Source: Paenibacillus sp. PCH8
GTDB taxonomy: Bacteria > Bacillota > Bacilli > Paenibacillales > Paenibacillaceae
NCBI RefSeq assembly: GCF_002968835.1
Contig: NZ_PKQK01000001.1
Location: 1,984,001 to 2,048,000 of the forward strand
Length of the DNA: 64,000 nucleotides
Reading direction: 5' to 3'
Under the pieces are notes generated by a model. The model saw only the letters and a program-made list of their open reading frames with translations, ran no database searches and was not told the DNA's origin. Shown one piece after another: positions 45,782 through 54,319 of this stretch (the first letter of the stretch is position 1; every line of letters begins with the position of its first letter). A program made the position numbers and the translations under genes.

Positions 45782-47215
45782 TTAAGGCTGTCTCGTATCG
45801 CTGATCCCATCCTCGACAACAGAAGGCTCTTGTGGAAAAGGCAGGCTGCTGTGACCTGACCGGGCTATCAGGCGATTCTGTGCTTTGTACGTATCACGAG
45901 TGATCGTTTTGGATTCAACCACTTTGCCATCAATCCTTTTGATTCGTACAGTCTCGACGATATACCCGGGCTGTCCGTTTTGCAGCACCTGCTGTGCACC
46001 ATCGGGCAGAACTGTGCTGGACACGTACTTCACCGGAACGCTTAAGGTCTCTATGGTACGTGATTCCAGTGCATAGCTGATATTCTCCGGGAACGTGCCG
46101 AAGAATTTCACTACCAAACTCCGGTTCTTCACCTCGGCATGGATGAGCAGGGACTTGCCGGTATTGTTTTTGAATCGAAAGTTAATGGCTCCGGAGGCGA
46201 AGGTGGCATCCAGCCCCTTCGGTAAATACTTGACGGGCAGGGAGTGATTGCGGCGTTCAATAATATCAAGACCCGTCAACAGAGCAGCATTATATACCGT
46301 ACTGGATACCTGACAGATGCCACCGCCAATACCGGGAGTCAGTCGTCCATTCACAATGACCGGTGCCTCACGGAACCCATAATCCTTCTCAGCTTTACGG
46401 ATGATCTTCTCATAATCGAATATGGAACCGGGTGTTAGAATCATGCCGTTAATGGCTTCTGCTGCAGCGCTGACATTATGTACGCGGCCTTCACTGCTGT
46501 TACCAAGACCTGTGGAGAACTGGATGATCTTCCGCTCAATGCCTTCCTGACGTAGCGAGTCGATGGTCACTTCAGGTTTCAGCGTATACAAGGGTACCTG
46601 AATTAGCAGTGGGGCGGGTTTCTCATCATACTTTAAAGAGCCGAAATCCCGGTGCAGTTTCGTCTGGATGAGACTTGTGAGTTCATCCCAGTCGATTCGG
46701 CGGACGCCCTTTTCGGGGATGTATTGAATGCTGTCACTTGCGGTAATGCGGCGAACGGCGTTCGCAGGTGTTCCGAAGGTTTCTTTTTCCCAGGCAGGAC
46801 TGAGAAGCGCTTGTAATGGTCTTAAATCATAGGTCGTATCCAGAGAAAACGCTTTGGGAAAATGGTAGCGTGCAGACGTACGTTCCCACAGGTTCCCTTC
46901 CTCTAGCTGCTGTAACGCGGCCTTGAAGTGGTTAACGTTGTAACTCACTCCGACCTGAGCTGTGGTATACGTCATCGTCACGGGATCGGGTTCAGCCACT
47001 TCAAGGGTGACAGGGCAGTCCTCCAGCTTTTTAATCTGCTCACCCAGTTCAAGCAACACTTCCTTACGATTCTTCCCTTCTACAGCCCAGCCACCAACAT
47101 GCACATCTTTGGGAATGGAAGGTTGATTCACGTACATATACAACAATCCATAGGACGCGGAGCCGATCAAGAGGATTAAAAAGAGAACAATGACCGTCAG
47201 ATGTATTTTTTTCAT
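45782..47215 (-). CDS. VanW-family exported protein with G5 domain
   Basis: A 477-residue protein with an N-terminal signal anchor (KKIHLTVIVLFLILLIGSASYGLLYMYV). Next is a peptidoglycan-binding-4-like region, then the VanW domain (about 235-370: ILTPGSIFDYEKII, VIVNGRLTPGIGGGICQVSSTVYNAALLTGLDIIERRNHS), then a G5-like beta domain (YVSSTVLPDGAQQVLQNGQPG) near the C terminus. VanW/YoaR-type proteins are cell-wall associated; their enzymatic role is not settled. ATG 47215 after AAGGAGCG is preferred over the open upstream frame. It is divergent from ftsEX and shares a WalR-type box with it. Confidence 0.9.
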   Translation of the reverse strand: MKKIHLTVIVLFLILLIGSASYGLLYMYVNQPSIPKDVHVGGWAVEGKNRKEVLLELGEQIKKLEDCPVTLEVAEPDPVTMTYTTAQVGVSYNVNHFKAALQQLEEGNLWERTSARYHFPKAFSLDTTYDLRPLQALLSPAWEKETFGTPANAVRRITASDSIQYIPEKGVRRIDWDELTSLIQTKLHRDFGSLKYDEKPAPLLIQVPLYTLKPEVTIDSLRQEGIERKIIQFSTGLGNSSEGRVHNVSAAAEAINGMILTPGSIFDYEKIIRKAEKDYGFREAPVIVNGRLTPGIGGGICQVSSTVYNAALLTGLDIIERRNHSLPVKYLPKGLDATFASGAINFRFKNNTGKSLLIHAEVKNRSLVVKFFGTFPENISYALESRTIETLSVPVKYVSSTVLPDGAQQVLQNGQPGYIVETVRIKRIDGKVVESKTITRDTYKAQNRLIARSGHSSLPFPQEPSVVEDGISDTRQP

Positions 47216-47309
47216 AACCGTACGCTCCTTTATACTTCTGTTGTCCCGCACTTTGTAACACTTTCTATATATATGATCCAATGCAGGAAAACTTTCGGGT
47301 ACTCAATAG

Positions 47310-47326
47310 GTAACAAATTTGTTACA
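47310..47326 (-). promoter_or_regulatory. WalR-type operator between the VanW-like gene and ftsE
   Basis: On the reverse strand the sequence TGTAAC-AAATT-TGTTAC is an exact fit to the WalR (YycF) consensus TGTWAH-N5-TGTWAH. It is also a perfect 16-bp palindrome at 47310-47325, and a TACAAT at 47323-47328 overlaps it as a possible -10 for ftsE. WalRK controls cell-wall hydrolases and their regulators in Firmicutes. Confidence 0.65.
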
Positions 47327-47468
47327 ATAAACTTCATATGAATCCATGCTTCAACATCGTAATTGAAGCGAAGTGGATTTTTCCTGATGGAATTCAGGTC
47401 TTTTTAAAGGAAATGCCGGGAATGTGTCGAAATGATAAAGGCTAACTATGCGAGCAGGAAGTGATGAT

Positions 47469-48155
47469 GTGATAGAAATGCAGGACGTGTGGAAGACCTA
47501 CGCCAATGGGACCCACGCATTACAAGGGGTGTCGGTGAAGATCGACCGCAATGAATTTGTTTATATCGTCGGTCCGTCCGGCGCAGGTAAATCGACATTT
47601 ATGAAACTGATGTACAGAGAAGAAGTTCCGACCAAAGGACAAATATCCATTAACGGATTTAATATTGGTAAGTTGAAGCCACGGAAGATTCCTTATGTCC
47701 GCCGCAACATCGGCGTTGTGTTCCAGGATTTCCGTTTGCTGCCTAGGATGACGGCGTTTGAGAATGTAGCATTTGCTATGGAAGTTATTGAAGCGCCTAA
47801 GCGTCACATCAAGAAACGGGTCATGGAAGTGCTCGATCTGGTGGGGCTCCGCAGCAAGGCCAATCGTGAACCTTCTCAGCTCTCAGGTGGAGAACAGCAA
47901 CGTATTGCTATCGCGCGTGCCATCGTGAACAACCCATCGGTTATTATTGCGGATGAGCCTACGGGTAACCTTGATCCGGAGACGTCGTGGGGGATCATGC
48001 AGTTGCTGGATGAAATTAATTTTCGGGGTACGACAATTGTCATGGCTACTCATAACAGAGATATCGTAAATACGATGCGTAAACGGGTTATCGCCATTGA
48101 GAGTGGACATATTGTACGGGATCAGATGAGAGGAGAATACGGTTATGAATTTTAG
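47469..48155 (+). CDS. ftsE: Cell-division ABC ATPase FtsE
   Basis: A 228-residue ATPase with Walker [11 protein letters not shown]-loop QDFRLLP, signature LSGGEQQR, Walker [13 protein letters not shown] and H-loop ATH. FtsEX couples ATP hydrolysis to activation of peptidoglycan hydrolases at the septum or lateral wall. The open frame extends to ATG 47448, but GTG 47469 follows AGGA at good spacing and begins the conserved [10 protein letters not shown]. It overlaps ftsX by 11 bp. The M23 gene, ctpB and a MinJ-like gene follow. Confidence 0.95.
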   Translation: MIEMQDVWKTYANGTHALQGVSVKIDRNEFVYIVGPSGAGKSTFMKLMYREEVPTKGQISINGFNIGKLKPRKIPYVRRNIGVVFQDFRLLPRMTAFENVAFAMEVIEAPKRHIKKRVMEVLDLVGLRSKANREPSQLSGGEQQRIAIARAIVNNPSVIIADEPTGNLDPETSWGIMQLLDEINFRGTTIVMATHNRDIVNTMRKRVIAIESGHIVRDQMRGEYGYEF

Positions 48156-49062
48156 TACTCTCTTGCGCCATTTGCGGGAGGGATTCAAAAACGTATTCCG
48201 CAACGGCTGGATGTCTTTGGCTTCCATCATGTCCATTATTGTTTCACTGCTGATCCTCGGCGTGTTTATGTTGCTTGTTCTCAATGTGAATTCCATGGCG
48301 AATCAGGTAGACAGCCAGGTGGAGATCAGCACTTTCCTGGAACTCAATGTGGACGAGAACCTGCGTAACACACTGGAGCAGGAAATCAGCGCAATGCCAG
48401 AAGTAAGTGAGATTCGCTTTGTCTCCAAAGAAGAAGGACTTCAGGAGTTCCGTGAACGTCTTGGAGAGAGTGCAGATAATGTGCTTAGCGGTTTCGATGT
48501 GGATAACAATCCACTGCCGGAGACGATTGAAGTTGAGGTCATTGAACCGGAAACCGTCAATTTTGTGGCGCAAAAAATCGAAGCACTGAACGAAAAACAC
48601 CCGGAAAAGCCGATCATGAAAGTGAATTATGGCAAGGAAACGGTGGAAGTGTTGTTCAAATTTACGAAGCTTGTTCGTAACATCGGATTTATTTTTGTCG
48701 GGGGACTGGGTCTGATGTCAATGTTCCTGATCTCGAATACGATTCGCGTAACGATTCTGGCCCGTCGCCATGAGATCGGCATCATGAAGCTGGTCGGAGC
48801 AACCAATACCTTTATTCGCTGGCCTTTCTTTATTGAGGGTGCACTCATTGGATTTATTGGATCGGTCATTACGGTTGGGTTGCTTTTCTTTGGATACAGC
48901 CAGTTGATGTCCACCATAGGTCAGGATGTATTTATGCAGATGCTTAATCTGATTCCGCTCGGTGATATCTGGTTGCTGTTTGGAACATTGTTGGTCGGTC
49001 TTGGTGTGCTGGTAGGAATTTTGGGAAGTACACTTTCCATTCGAAAATCACTCAACGTTTAA
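48145..49062 (+). CDS. ftsX: Cell-division permease-like protein FtsX
   Basis: A 305-residue membrane protein with four transmembrane segments: residues about 22-45, 175-198, 225-248 and 268-295. A large extracellular loop lies between the first two (VDSQVEISTFLELNVDENLRN..KVNYGKETVEVLFKF). The loop engages a coiled-coil hydrolase activator (EnvC in Gram-negatives, CwlO/PcsB in Firmicutes). The start lies inside the end of ftsE, preceded by AGAGGAGAATACGG, which implies translational coupling. Confidence 0.95.
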   Translation: MNFSTLLRHLREGFKNVFRNGWMSLASIMSIIVSLLILGVFMLLVLNVNSMANQVDSQVEISTFLELNVDENLRNTLEQEISAMPEVSEIRFVSKEEGLQEFRERLGESADNVLSGFDVDNNPLPETIEVEVIEPETVNFVAQKIEALNEKHPEKPIMKVNYGKETVEVLFKFTKLVRNIGFIFVGGLGLMSMFLISNTIRVTILARRHEIGIMKLVGATNTFIRWPFFIEGALIGFIGSVITVGLLFFGYSQLMSTIGQDVFMQMLNLIPLGDIWLLFGTLLVGLGVLVGILGSTLSIRKSLNV

Positions 49063-49249
49063 TGTTGTTTTCAACGATCGAATTGCAGAGAATGTCGAAA
49101 GGAATGGTAAAACAGTTCATTAATGGACGCTGTTTGACGATATGTAGGAAAGACGGACGCTTTATAAGTTGGAAGAAAGCAAAGAACATGCTGTTCACCA
49201 CCTGTGCAGGTTGCTTTCTTGTGAAATCATAGGATGGGGGATCATCATT

Positions 49250-50530
49250 TTGAAAAAAACTGCTTCGCTACTGGCCTTTGCGTTATTGGCCGGTATGACG
49301 CTTCAACCTTCTGACGGATATGCCAAGAGTAGCATCAGTGATATTGACCAGCAGATCCAGCAACTGGAGAACAAAGCGGCTTCTGCCAAAAAAGAGCAGA
49401 AAAAGGCTGCTTCCAACAAAAAGGAAGCTCAGCATTATAAGAACAAAACCAATGCTTATCTGAAGGTCGTCATGGAACAGATCAATGTCGTTAGTGATGA
49501 ACTGGCCAGCGTATCCCTGCAGATTGAGAATACGGAGGAAGATCTCCGTACAACCAAGAAAGATCTGCAAGCGGCAGAAGAACGTATTGTTGCACGTGAG
49601 AAACTGTTGGAGTCACGTGTACGCCTCATGTATACGGACGGTGCTGTATCCTATCTGGATGTATTGTTGTCCTCCACCAGTTTCACTGATTTTCTGACTC
49701 GTGCAGATTCTTTGAAAACGATCGTGGATCAGGATCAACATCTGCTGGATGAACACAAAACGGACAAGCAGCTAGTCGTGGACAAAAAGGTAGAACTGGA
49801 TCAGCAATATGCTGAAGCCAAGAGCCTGTATGCACAGAAGAAACATCGCAAGTCTCAGTTGAATGAAAAAGAAGGGGAGAAGCAAGTGCTTCTCGCTTCA
49901 TATGATGCTAAGATTGAAGAGTCGGAAGAGTTGACGCAAGAGCAGGAAGATGTATTAATGCAGATTGCCGGCAAACGTTCAGCGCTTCTTCAAGAGAAAA
50001 ATAAATTGCGTGAACAGCAGGCAGCAGCCGCTGCCAAAGCAAAAGCGGCTGCTGCAGCCCGGGCGAAAGCTGCAGCCAAAACACCAACCAGAGTCAGCTC
50101 GGACAGCAGCAGTGAGGTAACGTATTCCTCCGGTAATGGGATCTTCTCCAGACCGGTATCTGGCGGGCGTATTTCTTCTCCGTTCGGCCCCCGCACCCAT
50201 CCAATTACGGGTGTAGTGGGTAAAATGCACGCAGGTGTCGATTTTGCTGTTCCTCAGGGAACTTCGGTACATGCTGCTTCTGGCGGAATCGTGATCATGG
50301 CGGAATGGTATAGTGGTTATGGTTACACCGTTATTGTAGACCATGGTGGCGGACTATGGACGTTATATGGTCACTTGCGCGAAGGTGGATTTAAAGTCAG
50401 CAAGGGAGACAATGTAAGCAAAGGTGATACCATTGCTGAGTCAGGTAATACAGGCAACTCTACGGGACCTCACTTGCACTTTGAAGTGCGGGATAATGGT
50501 ACCGCAGTGAACCCAATGAACTATTTGTAA
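49250..50530 (+). CDS. Coiled-coil M23 peptidase, EnvC-like murein hydrolase (FtsEX partner)
   Basis: A 426-residue exported protein. A signal peptide (KKTASLLAFALLAGMTLQPSDGYAKS) leads into a long coiled coil (about residues 25-250), an Ala/Lys-rich linker, and a C-terminal LytM/M23 domain. HPITGVVGKMHAGVDF holds the HxxxD zinc ligands and GPHLHFEV the HxH. The active-site residues are complete, so it may be an endopeptidase itself rather than only an activator. A TTG start at 49250 follows GGGGG and coincides with the signal peptide; the open upstream frame is unlikely. Its place after ftsEX matches EnvC/PcsB/CwlO partners of FtsX. Confidence 0.92.
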   Translation: MKKTASLLAFALLAGMTLQPSDGYAKSSISDIDQQIQQLENKAASAKKEQKKAASNKKEAQHYKNKTNAYLKVVMEQINVVSDELASVSLQIENTEEDLRTTKKDLQAAEERIVAREKLLESRVRLMYTDGAVSYLDVLLSSTSFTDFLTRADSLKTIVDQDQHLLDEHKTDKQLVVDKKVELDQQYAEAKSLYAQKKHRKSQLNEKEGEKQVLLASYDAKIEESEELTQEQEDVLMQIAGKRSALLQEKNKLREQQAAAAAKAKAAAAARAKAAAKTPTRVSSDSSSEVTYSSGNGIFSRPVSGGRISSPFGPRTHPITGVVGKMHAGVDFAVPQGTSVHAASGGIVIMAEWYSGYGYTVIVDHGGGLWTLYGHLREGGFKVSKGDNVSKGDTIAESGNTGNSTGPHLHFEVRDNGTAVNPMNYL

Positions 50531-50666
50531 TTTTCTGGTGCATGAATCGAATGGAAAAAACATATTCCGTACAAGCTAGACATATACTAAGCTGGCATGT
50601 TCAGGGAATGGATTCAAGCGACAATGGAATCGGACACGCTTCAAAACTAAAGGCGGTGACAAACGG

Positions 50667-52139
50667 ATGATGAAAAAAAGATCGGCGCTGCTGCTTGTCA
50701 TTGTAGGTCTTCTTGGCGGAAGTCTGCTAACCCTGGTATTAATGGCTTATCCGGGAATAGCAAGCCAGACCACAGCGGGCGAAGGTTTGCTGGCCAGTGT
50801 AACCGGCAATACGCAGCAGAAGAACGATTTGAAGAAGATTGAAACTGCGATGGATTTGATCTCAAGTAACTATTACAAAGACGTGGATCAGACCAAATTG
50901 ATTGATGGTGCGATCAACGGCATGATGGAATCTCTTGGTGATCCGTACTCTAACTATATGGGGCAGGAAACGGCTGCCCAGTTTGAAGAGTCGATCGAAG
51001 GTTCATTTACCGGTATTGGTGCAGAGGTATCCTCACAGGATGGGAATGTGGTTGTCGTCTCCCCAATTAAAGGATCACCAGCCGAGAAAGCAGGAATTCG
51101 TGCGAAAGACATGATTATGTCTGTAAATGGCGAATCTCTTCAAGGGCTGGAACTGAACAAAGCGGTTAACAAGATCAGAGGTCCAAAGGGCAGTGAAGCC
51201 AAAGTAGAGGTTAAACGTGCTGGAACTTCCGAACTGATTGAATTTGTCATTGTACGTGATGACATTGATCTGGAGACGGTATATGCTCACATGGAAGATA
51301 ACGGAATCGGCGTGATTTCTATTACCCAATTCTCTCTGAATACAGGTGATCGCTTCAAGGAAGAACTGGCGAAGCTTGAGAAGCAGAACATGAAGGGTCT
51401 GGTCATTGATGTGCGGAATGACCCCGGCGGTGTACTGCAAGTGGTCATTGATATTGCTGAACAGTTCGTTCCCAAAGGCAAGGTCATTGTGCAAGTGGAA
51501 GACAAGAATGGCAAAAAAGAACAAAGCAAATCCAGTGGTTCAGCCAAACCATATCCAGTTACGGTACTGATGAACAAAGGTAGCGCGAGTGCATCGGAGA
51601 TTCTGGCGGGTGCATTGCAACAATCAGCAGGCGCTAAGCTGATTGGTGAGAATTCCTTTGGTAAAGGAACCGTACAGACGAGTTATGACAAACAGATGGG
51701 TGATGGCAGCTTGCTGAAGATCACCATTGCCAAATGGCTTACGCCAAACGGGGACTGGATTCATGAAAAAGGAATCAAGCCGGATATTGCGGTGGACCAG
51801 CCGGATTATTTCTCGGTGGCACCGATTAACAAAGAGAAGTTGCCACTTCAATATGACAGCAATAGCACGGATGTGAAAAGTGCACAGACGATGCTGAGAG
51901 GACTCGATTTCAAACCGGATCGTGTGGACGGATACTACGACCAGAAGACAGAAGAAGCGGTCAAGGCATTCCAGAAGCAGAAGGGCATGCAGGCCACAGG
52001 CCAGATTGATGAGAAAACCGCTGAATCACTTGAAGCGGCTCTGATTGAACGTATTGCCAATCCTCAATATGATGCACAGCTGAAACGCGCGATCGAAAAT
52101 GTCTCAAAGGATATTTCGTCCGCTGTGTCGAAGCCATAA
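50667..52139 (+). CDS. ctpB: C-terminal processing protease CtpB (S41) with peptidoglycan-binding domain
   Basis: A 490-residue membrane-anchored serine protease. The signal anchor is ALLLVIVGLLGGSLLTLVLMAY, the PDZ domain spans about 105-190 (SFTGIGAEVSSQ..SPAEKAGIRAKDMI), and the S41 core contains NKGSASASEILAGAL (catalytic Ser) and GENSFGKGTVQ (Lys). A peptidoglycan-binding-1 domain follows at about 405-460 (AQTMLRGLDFKPDRVDGYYDQKTEEAVKAFQKQKG). Bacillus CtpB cleaves SpoIVFA in the forespore intermembrane space to trigger sigma-K. Either of two adjacent ATGs (50667, 50670) may be used. A terminator follows directly. Confidence 0.93.
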   Translation: MMKKRSALLLVIVGLLGGSLLTLVLMAYPGIASQTTAGEGLLASVTGNTQQKNDLKKIETAMDLISSNYYKDVDQTKLIDGAINGMMESLGDPYSNYMGQETAAQFEESIEGSFTGIGAEVSSQDGNVVVVSPIKGSPAEKAGIRAKDMIMSVNGESLQGLELNKAVNKIRGPKGSEAKVEVKRAGTSELIEFVIVRDDIDLETVYAHMEDNGIGVISITQFSLNTGDRFKEELAKLEKQNMKGLVIDVRNDPGGVLQVVIDIAEQFVPKGKVIVQVEDKNGKKEQSKSSGSAKPYPVTVLMNKGSASASEILAGALQQSAGAKLIGENSFGKGTVQTSYDKQMGDGSLLKITIAKWLTPNGDWIHEKGIKPDIAVDQPDYFSVAPINKEKLPLQYDSNSTDVKSAQTMLRGLDFKPDRVDGYYDQKTEEAVKAFQKQKGMQATGQIDEKTAESLEAALIERIANPQYDAQLKRAIENVSKDISSAVSKP

Positions 52140-52169
52140 AGAAGGCTGATTTTCAGCCTTCTTTTTTTC
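52140..52169 (+). terminator. Intrinsic terminator after ctpB
   Basis: GAAGGCTGA and TCAGCCTTC with a short loop, followed by seven Ts, directly after the stop codon. Confidence 0.88.
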
Positions 52170-52202
52170 TGAACCGGCTGAAGGAAGGGGTGACCGACCA
52201 CA

Positions 52203-53531
52203 ATGGAATGGGTATGGGTGTGGTTAACTACATTAGGCGAAGCATTGTTGCAGTTGTTTATTCAGCCGTTTTATTATATAGCGGTGATTCTGATTGCGCT
52301 GATCTATCATCGTCAGTTGTTGCAGGAACGTAAATTGTTTCATGTTCGTTTGCAAAGCTCGATCACACAGACGATCCGTGCCGTGCTCGGAGGTATAGTC
52401 ATTGGTACGATGGTCTCGATGGTGTCCCTATTTCTCGGTGCGCACCTTACACTGGGAAGTCTGCTATGTATATGGGCTGCAACGTTAGTACTATCCTTGT
52501 TCCGTATCCGGTATCTGTGCTTCGCCTACGCGGCTGGGTTGTTGGGTGTATTGCAATTTGGCTTGAACCTGGCTTCAGGCTGGCAGCCAGTCGGTTGGCT
52601 GGGTAGTGTCACGGAGACGCTGCGTACACTGGACATGCCTGCACTGCTTGTCCTGGCAGGCCTTCTACATATGGGTGAAGCCCTATTGGTAGGCATGCAG
52701 GGGGTATCGATGGCATCACCGCTGCTTTTTGAAGGCAAACGCGGAAAATTGGTCGGAGGATATCAATTGCAACAGTTCTGGGCCATTCCGCTACTGATTC
52801 TTGTTCCGGTCACAGGAAGTGGTGCAGAGCTGGCATGGAGTCCCCTCTTGAATGTGGGTAATGGATACATGCTGGTTGCGCTACCGATCATGCTCGGATT
52901 TGGTGAGATAACGCAGAGTATGCTTCCAGGACAGAAAGTACAGATTTCTGCGAAACGGCTGCTGCTCTACGGGACAAGCCTGCTCGTGATCAGTTTGCTT
53001 GCTGCATGGTGGTCTCCACTCATGGTCGTTGCTGCACTGATTGCATTCATCGGGCACGAGTTCCTGGTATGGTACAGTGCATTTGAAGAGCAAAATCGCA
53101 GTCCGATATTTGTTCATCCGCAGCATGGTTTGAAAGTATTGGCTGTTATTCCGGAGAGTCCTGCTGCAGATTTGGGGATTGAAGCCGGAGAGACGTTGTA
53201 CAAGGTGAATGGTAAGTTAGTTCATTCGCCGGAAGAGTTGCATCGTGCCTTGCGGATGAACCCGGCTTTTTGCAAGCTCGAGGTGCGCAATCATCAGGGG
53301 GAAAGCAAATTCATGCAACGAGCGATCTATGAAGGGGAGCATCATCAGCTTGGGGTTATAATGGCACCGGACAATCACGAGGTCTGGGCGATTCGATTAC
53401 GTCCACTGACGTTGTTTCATATCATAAACCTCAAATTATTAGCCCGTCTGAAAAAACCACACAGGGATGAAGCTCCACTGGCACTGCCGCCTGCCCCTGT
53501 TGTTAATGATAAAGGGTCAGTCGAGATGTAA
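52203..53531 (+). CDS. Polytopic membrane protein with C-terminal PDZ domain, MinJ-like
   Basis: A 442-residue protein. The first about 290 residues have some eight hydrophobic segments starting at FIQPFYYIAVILIALIY. A PDZ-like domain follows (about 295-370: HPQHGLKVLAVIPESPAADLGIEAGETLYKVNGKLVHSPEELHRAL). Bacillus MinJ, the topological determinant that links DivIVA to MinCD, has this architecture, and minJ lies close to ctpB in B. subtilis. Position and architecture together suggest a MinJ role in division-site selection, but the sequence itself does not prove it. AAGGAAGGGGTG precedes the start. Confidence 0.7.
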   Translation: MEWVWVWLTTLGEALLQLFIQPFYYIAVILIALIYHRQLLQERKLFHVRLQSSITQTIRAVLGGIVIGTMVSMVSLFLGAHLTLGSLLCIWAATLVLSLFRIRYLCFAYAAGLLGVLQFGLNLASGWQPVGWLGSVTETLRTLDMPALLVLAGLLHMGEALLVGMQGVSMASPLLFEGKRGKLVGGYQLQQFWAIPLLILVPVTGSGAELAWSPLLNVGNGYMLVALPIMLGFGEITQSMLPGQKVQISAKRLLLYGTSLLVISLLAAWWSPLMVVAALIAFIGHEFLVWYSAFEEQNRSPIFVHPQHGLKVLAVIPESPAADLGIEAGETLYKVNGKLVHSPEELHRALRMNPAFCKLEVRNHQGESKFMQRAIYEGEHHQLGVIMAPDNHEVWAIRLRPLTLFHIINLKLLARLKKPHRDEAPLALPPAPVVNDKGSVEM

Positions 53532-53558
53532 ATAAGCATTTGCATACATGCTGAAATG

Positions 53559-53609
53559 AAAAAAAAGGTATTTCCGAGCGCCTTCACAGGCAAGGGAAAT
53601 ACCTTTTTG
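53559..53609. terminator. Bidirectional terminator between the PDZ protein and the response regulator
   Basis: AAAAAAGGTATTTCC pairs with GGAAATACCTTTTT across a short loop. It lies between convergent genes and abuts the response-regulator stop codon. Confidence 0.83.
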
Positions 53610-54298
53610 TTATTTTTTTAACATAAAGATGGCGATTTGAGTCCGATCACGCAAGCTTAGCTTGCCGAGAATATCTGTGACGTAGTTTTTGACTGTGCCT
53701 TCACTGAGGAACAGTTTGGCGGCAATTTCCTTATTGGATAAGCCCTCTGATATGGCCTCGGCAACCGCTAGCTCCATACGTGTCAGTCCATAAGCTTCGA
53801 TTGAATTCTGTATCTGGGGAGTCGCAGCAGGGCGTAGTAGTCCTGCCAGTTTGCGGGCAATATCCGGATGGATTAACATATCTCCGTTATGCACGGTCTT
53901 GATGCCTTGAATGATCCGCTCTGGGGGACGTTTTTGAGCAAATAACCGCTTGCTCCATTCTGTAATGCCTGAATAATATACTCATCGTCGTCAAACGTGG
54001 TCAGCATGAGCACCTGGATTTCAGGGAAACGTGCCTTTATGCGTTTGGTACCTTCAACTCCGTCACATTCCGGCATCCGAATATCCATCAACACCACGTC
54101 CGCAGGCGTTCCTGCTTCAATCAATTCCAACGCTTCCTGCCCATTTGAGGCCGTGCCTGTAACGCGAATGCCGGAGTCCAGTCCAAGCAGCACTTTCAGG
54201 CTCTCACGAATGAAGTAATCATCGTCTGCGAGAATCAGCCGAATAAGTGGGAGCTGGGCTGAATCATTGTTTTGGTTCACATCATTCCGTTCGGACAT
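53610..54298 (-). pseudogene. NarL/LuxR-family response regulator, interrupted by a one-base frameshift
   Basis: Two reading frames make up one gene. The receiver (phospho-acceptor Asp in DVVLMDIRMPECDG; start ATG 54298, alternative GTG 54310) runs into a wrong frame at the G run 53923-53927, read as CCCCC on the coding strand. One more C restores LKNVPPERIIQGIKTVHNGD and leads into the LuxR-type helix-turn-helix (LTRMELAVAEAISEGLSNKEIAAKLFLSEGTVKNYVTDI), for about 229 residues. The change is again one base missing in a C run, so a sequencing error is more likely than real loss. It pairs with the sensor kinase at 54320. Confidence 0.83.
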
Positions 54299-54319
54299 GA
54301 GAACATTCACTTCCTTTTT

